Assembly (NCBI RefSeq): GCF_004216915.1
Contig: NZ_SGXD01000003.1
Coordinates: 62,001-126,000 of the forward strand
Reading direction: 5' to 3'
Source: Motilibacter rhizosphaerae
Lineage (GTDB): Bacteria; Actinomycetota; Actinomycetes; Motilibacterales; Motilibacteraceae
DNA length: 64,000 nucleotides
Shown here: piece after piece, positions 59,515 through 64,000 of the stretch
Layout of the letters: the number at the start of each line of letters is the position of its first letter
Position numbering within the stretch: position 1 is the stretch's first letter
Translations under genes and position numbers: made by a program
The notes under the pieces: model-generated
What the model was told of the DNA's origin: nothing
Database searches by the model: none
What the model saw: only the letters and a program-made list of their open reading frames with translations

Positions 59515-61917
59515 GTGCGGACCCTCGCCGAGCACCTCGCCTCCCTCTCCCCCGACGCGCTCGCGGACCTGCTGTCGCTGCGCGCGGACGCGCTCGCGGA
59601 GCCGAGACCGGAGACGCTGGGCGATCTCGCGGCCCGGCTGGAGAGCGGGATGTCGGGGATGCGCGCGCTGAGCCTCGTCGACGGGCACGGCTTCGCGATA
59701 GCGCAGGCAGCGGCAGCGCTGGGCGACGGCTTCACGACCGCCGACCTCGAGTCGCTCGTCCCCGAGCCGGCCGGGACGGCACGGGCGGCGCTCGAGGAGC
59801 TGGCGCGTCGCGGCCTGGTCTGGCGCGACGGCGAGGAGTGGCGCAGCAGCAGGGGGTTCAGACGGCTGTTCCCCGACGCCCTGGGGCTCGGTCCGGCACT
59901 CGAGGAGGTCCTCGAGGGCTACACGGTCGCCGAGCTGAGGGACTACCTGTCGGCTCACGGCATCTCCCCCGATGGGCGGCGCGCGGTCCTGCTCCAGCGC
60001 CTGCTTCACCGGCTCCGCGACCCGGACACCACCGCGGCGGTGCTGAGCGGCGGACCACCCGGCACGGTCGAGCTCTTCAGTCGGCTGCTCGTGGAGCCGC
60101 TCACCGAGCTTGACTACCCCGACTACATCGCCGGCCACCGCAGCTCGAGGTACGCGAGGACTGACCGTCCCGGTGCATGGCTGCTGCAGATGGGCGTCCT
60201 GCACCGGGTGGACTACGGGCAGGCGGTCCTGCCACGCGACATCCACCTCGCGATCGCCCGCGCGATGGGGACACCCGAGACGGTGCCCCTGAGGCCGGCG
60301 CCGCCCGCGCCTGTCCCCGTCGCGGTTGAGGTGACCGCCGTGGAGAGGGCATGTGCGGGGGCGGCGGCGGCATGCCTCGACACCTGCCGCGCCGTCCTCG
60401 AAGCGGTCGCTTCGGCCCCGCCGCCCGCGCTGAAGACGGGCGGGCTTGGCGTCCGCGAGGTCCGTCGCCTGGCCAAGGAGATCGGCCGGGGCGAGCAGGA
60501 GATCGCGTTCGCGCTGCAGGTCGCGGGCGAGGCCGGGCTCGCCGACGGGACCGGCGACTCGGTCCTGGTGACGCCGGCCTACGACGAGTGGAGCGCGGCT
60601 GCACCCGAGCAGCGCTACGCCGTGCTGCTCGCAGCCTGGTGGGGGATGGCGTCGACCCCCGGCCGCCCCGTCGGCAGGGAGGCGCGCGGCTCGGTGCTCA
60701 CGGCACCGCCGCGTACGCAGGTGGCGGCGACTCCGGAACGCTTGCTGCGCCACGACCTGATCCGGACCCTGGTGGCCCTCGGCGGTGCGGTGCCGTGGGA
60801 GCCGCTGACGGCGTGGCGGGCGTTCCAGCGCCCGCTGGCCTTCCCCGACGAGCTCGCCGACCATGCGGCGTCGGTAGCGGAGGAGGCGGAGCGGCTAGGC
60901 GTCGTCGCGCTCGACGCCGCCGGACCCGCGGCCCGCGCGCTCGTCGAGGGCTCGGTCGACGACCTGCTCGCCGCTGCGCGCGCGCTCGTGCCGTCCGCGG
61001 GCACGGTTGCGACGTTCCAGGCCGATCTCACGGCGCTCGTCGCCGGGAGCCCGCCGGCAGGGCTCTCGGCGCTGCTCGGCTCGCTCGCCGACGTCGAGTC
61101 CCGCGGCGCGGCGACCGTCTGGCGGTTCTCGGCCGGGTCCGTACGCCGTGCCTTCGACGCCGGCGCGACCGCGGAGGGCATCGTCGCCGACCTCGAGCGC
61201 GTCGCCGCGAAGCTGCCGCTGCCGCAGCCGCTGACCTACCTCGTGCACGACGTGGCGCGGCGCCACGGCGCTGTCCATGTGGTCCCGGTGGCGTGCTGCG
61301 TCGTCGGGCAGGACGCCGCGCTGCTGGCCGAGGTCGTGCGCACCCGCGCGCTCGCCGGGCTGGGGCTGCGTGCGCTGGCGCCCACCGTCCTCGCCGGTGC
61401 GAAGCCGCCGGAGGCGACGCTCGACGCCCTCCGCGCCGCGGGGTACGCGCCGGTGCTGGAGGACACGTCGGGGGCCATCGTCATCGAGCGAGCCGCCGTG
61501 CGCCGGTCGGCGACGACGGCGAGGACGGGCAGCCTTGCACTGGTCCTGCCTCCGGCGTCGGAGGGGCTCGAGTCAGCCGTGCACGGGCTCGAAGCGGCGG
61601 CCGCTGCGGCGCGCAGCCTGTCCGGCACGAGCACGGGTCTCGGCACCGTGCGGCAGGCCGGGGGGCTGCGGCTCAGCGAGCCGGCGCAGGACCGGCTCGG
61701 CAACGACGGGGTGCGCGTCCTCCACTGGGCGCTGCGGACCGGCAGGCCCGTCCAGCTGCACTACGTCGACGACCGGGACCGCCACCACCGCGTGGTCGCC
61801 CGAGGGCTCAAGGCCCTGCCAGGCACGCTGCTGTTCAACGTCGAGGGCGGGCCGAGCTACGCCCACATCGGCATCGGCGAGCTCGTCGCGGTCGGACCGG
61901 TGCTGCCCACGCCCTAG
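59515..61917 (+). CDS. Helicase-associated (XPB/Ssl2 N-terminal-like) protein
   Basis: An 800-aa soluble protein started at GTG (VRTLAEHLASLSPDALADLL), 11 bases after the MFS stop. Segments include LSPDALADLLSLRADALAEP, TTADLESLVPEPAGTARAAL and many repeats of the helicase-C-terminal-domain type (PF13625-like) around 500-740: LGSLADVESRGAATVWRFSA, LVHDVARRHGAVHVVPVACC and LRALAPTVLAGAKPPEATLD. Actinobacteria usually encode this next to an XPB-like helicase; here no helicase gene is adjacent. It ends with a WYL-like strand region (RPVQLHYVDDRDRHHRVVAR). Role is probably DNA-repair or transcription-coupled, not proven. Confidence 0.85.
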   Translation: MRTLAEHLASLSPDALADLLSLRADALAEPRPETLGDLAARLESGMSGMRALSLVDGHGFAIAQAAAALGDGFTTADLESLVPEPAGTARAALEELARRGLVWRDGEEWRSSRGFRRLFPDALGLGPALEEVLEGYTVAELRDYLSAHGISPDGRRAVLLQRLLHRLRDPDTTAAVLSGGPPGTVELFSRLLVEPLTELDYPDYIAGHRSSRYARTDRPGAWLLQMGVLHRVDYGQAVLPRDIHLAIARAMGTPETVPLRPAPPAPVPVAVEVTAVERACAGAAAACLDTCRAVLEAVASAPPPALKTGGLGVREVRRLAKEIGRGEQEIAFALQVAGEAGLADGTGDSVLVTPAYDEWSAAAPEQRYAVLLAAWWGMASTPGRPVGREARGSVLTAPPRTQVAATPERLLRHDLIRTLVALGGAVPWEPLTAWRAFQRPLAFPDELADHAASVAEEAERLGVVALDAAGPAARALVEGSVDDLLAAARALVPSAGTVATFQADLTALVAGSPPAGLSALLGSLADVESRGAATVWRFSAGSVRRAFDAGATAEGIVADLERVAAKLPLPQPLTYLVHDVARRHGAVHVVPVACCVVGQDAALLAEVVRTRALAGLGLRALAPTVLAGAKPPEATLDALRAAGYAPVLEDTSGAIVIERAAVRRSATTARTGSLALVLPPASEGLESAVHGLEAAAAAARSLSGTSTGLGTVRQAGGLRLSEPAQDRLGNDGVRVLHWALRTGRPVQLHYVDDRDRHHRVVARGLKALPGTLLFNVEGGPSYAHIGIGELVAVGPVLPTP

Positions 61918-61990
61918 CAGCCCAGGCGCTCTGTCGGTGGCGGGTGCTTGAGTGCGGGCATCCCCGACGCCGAGCTCTGGAGGAGCCCAG

Positions 61991-62452
61991 ATGTGCTGGT
62001 CCTGCGACAACCCGACCGCCACGATGGCCGACGCCCTGCGGAGCATGCAGGGACTCATCGACGAGCACGGCTGGGCGTTGCAGGGGGTCGAGGGCGAGGG
62101 GAAGCGGCCACCCTTCACCTACACCGTCGGGCTCACGAGACGCGGGCTCCCCGAGCTGTGCATCACGGGCATCGAGGGCGAGCGCTCCGCGCCGTACCTC
62201 AACGAGGCGGCGCGGGAGCTGGTGTCGGGCGGCGAGATCCGTCCGGGAGGCAGCGTGCACGTGCTGGGCATGCACTTCGAGGTCGTCGAGATGGCCTACG
62301 CGCCGGCCCACCTCAACACGGCCGTGAACCTCTACGGCGACACCATCACCGGCTGGCAGCTCGTCTGGCCCGACCGGCACGGCCGCTGGCCCTGGGACGA
62401 GCAGTGGGCGGAGCGCTGGGCGCAGCCGCTCCTCGGGGAGCTCAATGCCTGA
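61991..62452 (+). CDS. DUF4262 domain protein
   Basis: A 153-aa protein; ATG 61991 (MCWSCDNPTATMADALRSMQ) follows GGAGGAGCC. DUF4262 hallmarks: PPFTYTVGLTRRGLPELCIT at about 43-62 and GGEIRPGGSVHVLGMHFEVV. The N-terminal CWSC is a possible metal-binding or redox pair. Function of the family is unknown. The gene lies between the helicase-associated and gamma-glutamyltransferase genes. Confidence 0.92.
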   Translation: MCWSCDNPTATMADALRSMQGLIDEHGWALQGVEGEGKRPPFTYTVGLTRRGLPELCITGIEGERSAPYLNEAARELVSGGEIRPGGSVHVLGMHFEVVEMAYAPAHLNTAVNLYGDTITGWQLVWPDRHGRWPWDEQWAERWAQPLLGELNA

Positions 62453-62470
62453 CCGCGTACGGTGCCTGCC

Positions 62471-63886
62471 ATGAGGAGGCAGGCCGGCGTCGCCGCAGGC
62501 AACGCGGACACCGTGCGCACCGCGGTCGAGGTGCTGCGCGCCGGCGGCACAGCGGTCGATGCCGTCGTCGCGGCCGGCTTCGCCGCCGCCGTCTCCGAGC
62601 CGACCCTGACCGGGCTCGGGGGCGGCGGGTTCCTCCTCGTCGACCGGCCCGGCAACGAGCCGGTGGTGCTCGACTTCTTCGTCAGCTCCCCGGGGCAGGG
62701 CGCCGAGGTCGAGCCGCACATGGTGCCGGTGACGCTGCACTTCGAGGACGCCGACCAGGAGTTCCACGTGGGGTGGGGTTCCGTGGCGGTGCCCGGCTGC
62801 CTCGACGGCTACATCGCCGCGCACGCGCGGTGGGGCCGGCTGCCGCTCTCCGACGTCGTCGCCCCTGCGCGCCGCCTCGGGCTCGAGGGCAGCGTGCTCG
62901 ACGGCATCCAGGCGGGGCTGCTCGTGCTGCTGCGCGAGGTGCTGACGCTGTCCGCCGAAGGGCGGGAGCTGTACGGGCCCGGCGGGAACCTGCTGCAGCA
63001 AGGGGAGATCCAGCGCAACGAGGCGTACGCAGCGCTGCTCTCCTCGGTCGCCGCGGGCGAGGTGCGTTCGCTCGCCTCGGACGCCCTGGTCGAGGCGGCG
63101 GCGGCCGGGGGCGGCGTGCTGACGCGCGCGGACCTCGCGTCGTACGCCGTGGTGGAGCGCGCGCCGCTGCGCTTCACGCACGCCGCCGGCGAGGTGCTGA
63201 CGAACCCGCCTCCCTCTGTGGGCGGTTCGCGCGTCCTCGCTGCGCTGCAGCGGGTATCGGGAGGGGGTACGGCCGCGGACTGGGCGCAGAGCCTGACCTC
63301 CGCGCTCGTGCACGCGTCGGGTGTGCCGGCGCCGGCACCGCAGGTACGCCGCGGCACCACCCACATCAGCGTCGTCGACGCCGAGGGCACGGCGGCAGCG
63401 ATGACGACCTCGCTCGGCAGCTGCTCCGGGGTGTTCGTACCCGGCACCGGCGTGCAGCTCAACAACATGATGGGCGAGCTCGACCTGCACCCGGACGGCC
63501 TGCACGCGCTCGCGCCGGGGACGCGGATCGGCTCGATGACCGCACCGACCGTGGTCCGTGCCCCCGACGGCACCGTCACCGCGCTCGGTACCGGCGGCAG
63601 CGAGCGCATCCGCTCCACGATGACGTGCGTGCTGTCGCGGCTCCTCGACCGCGGCTCCGAGCTCGAGCAGGCAGTACGCGCGCCGCGGGTGCACTGGGAC
63701 GGCGAGCGGCTGCAGGTCGAGCCGGGGCTGCCCGAGGAGCCGCTGCGCGCGTACGCCGTCAACCGTTGGTCGCGGCCGGACCTGTACTTCGGCGGAGTGC
63801 ACGCCGTGCGCCGCTCCCCCGACGGCACGGTCACCGCGGTCGGCGACGACCGGCGCGGCGGGGTGGCCGCCGTCATCGACCTCTAG
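62471..63886 (+). CDS. Short gamma-glutamyltransferase family protein
   Basis: A 471-aa protein (ATG 62471; GTG 62462 is alternative). Features of GGT: VLRAGGTAVDAVVAAGFAAA, LTGLGGGGFLLVDRPG, GWGSVAVPGCLDGYIAAH, and the autocleavage/catalytic Thr296 in RRGTTHISVVD, giving a large chain of about 295 aa and a small chain of about 175. FVPGTGVQLNNMMGELDLHP and the GTGGSERI oxyanion region also fit. No signal peptide is visible, and the length is below the usual 550-580, so this is likely the cytoplasmic short branch. Substrate may be glutathione-like or another gamma-glutamyl amide. Confidence 0.9.
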   Translation: MRRQAGVAAGNADTVRTAVEVLRAGGTAVDAVVAAGFAAAVSEPTLTGLGGGGFLLVDRPGNEPVVLDFFVSSPGQGAEVEPHMVPVTLHFEDADQEFHVGWGSVAVPGCLDGYIAAHARWGRLPLSDVVAPARRLGLEGSVLDGIQAGLLVLLREVLTLSAEGRELYGPGGNLLQQGEIQRNEAYAALLSSVAAGEVRSLASDALVEAAAAGGGVLTRADLASYAVVERAPLRFTHAAGEVLTNPPPSVGGSRVLAALQRVSGGGTAADWAQSLTSALVHASGVPAPAPQVRRGTTHISVVDAEGTAAAMTTSLGSCSGVFVPGTGVQLNNMMGELDLHPDGLHALAPGTRIGSMTAPTVVRAPDGTVTALGTGGSERIRSTMTCVLSRLLDRGSELEQAVRAPRVHWDGERLQVEPGLPEEPLRAYAVNRWSRPDLYFGGVHAVRRSPDGTVTAVGDDRRGGVAAVIDL

Positions 63887-63890
63887 CGCG

Positions 63891-64000
63891 TCAGAAGACC
63901 GTGTAGCCGCCGTCGGTGACGAGCACCGTGCCGGTGGCGAAGGACGAGGCGTCGCTGGCGAGGTAGAGCAGGCTGGGCGCGATCTCCTCCGGAGTCGAGT
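63891..64000 (-). CDS. SDR family oxidoreductase, C-terminal fragment at window edge
   Basis: Only the last 36 codons are in the window. The translated end, STPEEIAPSLLYLASDASSF followed by ATGTVLVTDGGYTVF, is the classic C-terminus of short-chain dehydrogenases. Cofactor site and catalytic residues lie beyond the edge. It converges on the gamma-glutamyltransferase with a 4-base gap. Confidence 0.85.
   Translation of the reverse strand, partial: STPEEIAPSLLYLASDASSFATGTVLVTDGGYTVF

Overview
The window is very GC-rich and densely coded. It has many GTG starts, frequent 4-base GTGA/ATGA gene overlaps, and families typical of high-GC Gram-positive bacteria: DUF222/HNH 13E12-type protein, CUT1 sugar transporters without their own ATPase, the actinobacterial HhH-GPD protein, DUF2505 and DUF4262. 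I infer a chromosomal segment of an actinomycete; genus cannot be fixed from the sequence. No rRNA, tRNA, CRISPR array, insertion sequence or prophage was recognised.

Layout. (1) 1-11.6 kb, minus strand: a tightly coupled operon of a 228-aa protein, a giant protein of about 3,230 aa with a DUF6603-like beta-rich C-terminal region, and a third gene that runs off the left edge. This is the least explained part of the window. (2) 11.7-17.5 kb: small genes, including a DUF427 protein, a 58-aa zinc-ribbon protein, HhH-GPD and DUF1015 proteins, a DUF222/HNH gene whose start codon lies inside a perfect SOS-box palindrome, a block of 41-bp repeats, and a divergent cupin/MarR pair around a palindrome. 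(3) 17.5-28.5 kb: a first glycoside locus with GH2 beta-galactosidase, two permeases and a binding protein, GH3 glycosidase and a LacI regulator. A clear promoter with an embedded CGAAA-type operator drives the transporter operon. (4) 28.5-32.9 kb: a PRC/DUF2382-like protein, a secreted phosphodiesterase, an MFS exporter and a DUF2505 protein. (5) 33-46 kb: a recC-recB-recD operon, a secreted protein, a repeat-bearing noncoding stretch and a SWIM/SNF2 helicase. (6) 46-49.5 kb: a secreted three-LamG protein, a STAS-like protein, a TMEM175-type channel and a small membrane protein. (7) 49.5-56.3 kb: a minus-strand arabinoside operon reading LacI, binding protein, two permeases, GH51 and GH43. 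(8) 56.4-64 kb: a DUF1345 protein bracketed by two copies of a long hairpin, a divergent TetR/MFS pair, a helicase-associated-domain protein, DUF4262, a short gamma-glutamyltransferase, and the tail of an SDR gene.

How it works together. The two carbohydrate loci look like separately regulated import-and-hydrolysis modules for plant-type glycans. Beta-linked glucosides, xylosides or galactosides would use the first and arabinosides the second, each under its own LacI repressor. Neither locus encodes a transporter ATPase, so a shared one elsewhere is likely. RecBCD, the SNF2 helicase, the HhH-GPD protein, the helicase-associated protein and the SOS-linked HNH protein give the window a DNA-repair theme, although they are not one operon.
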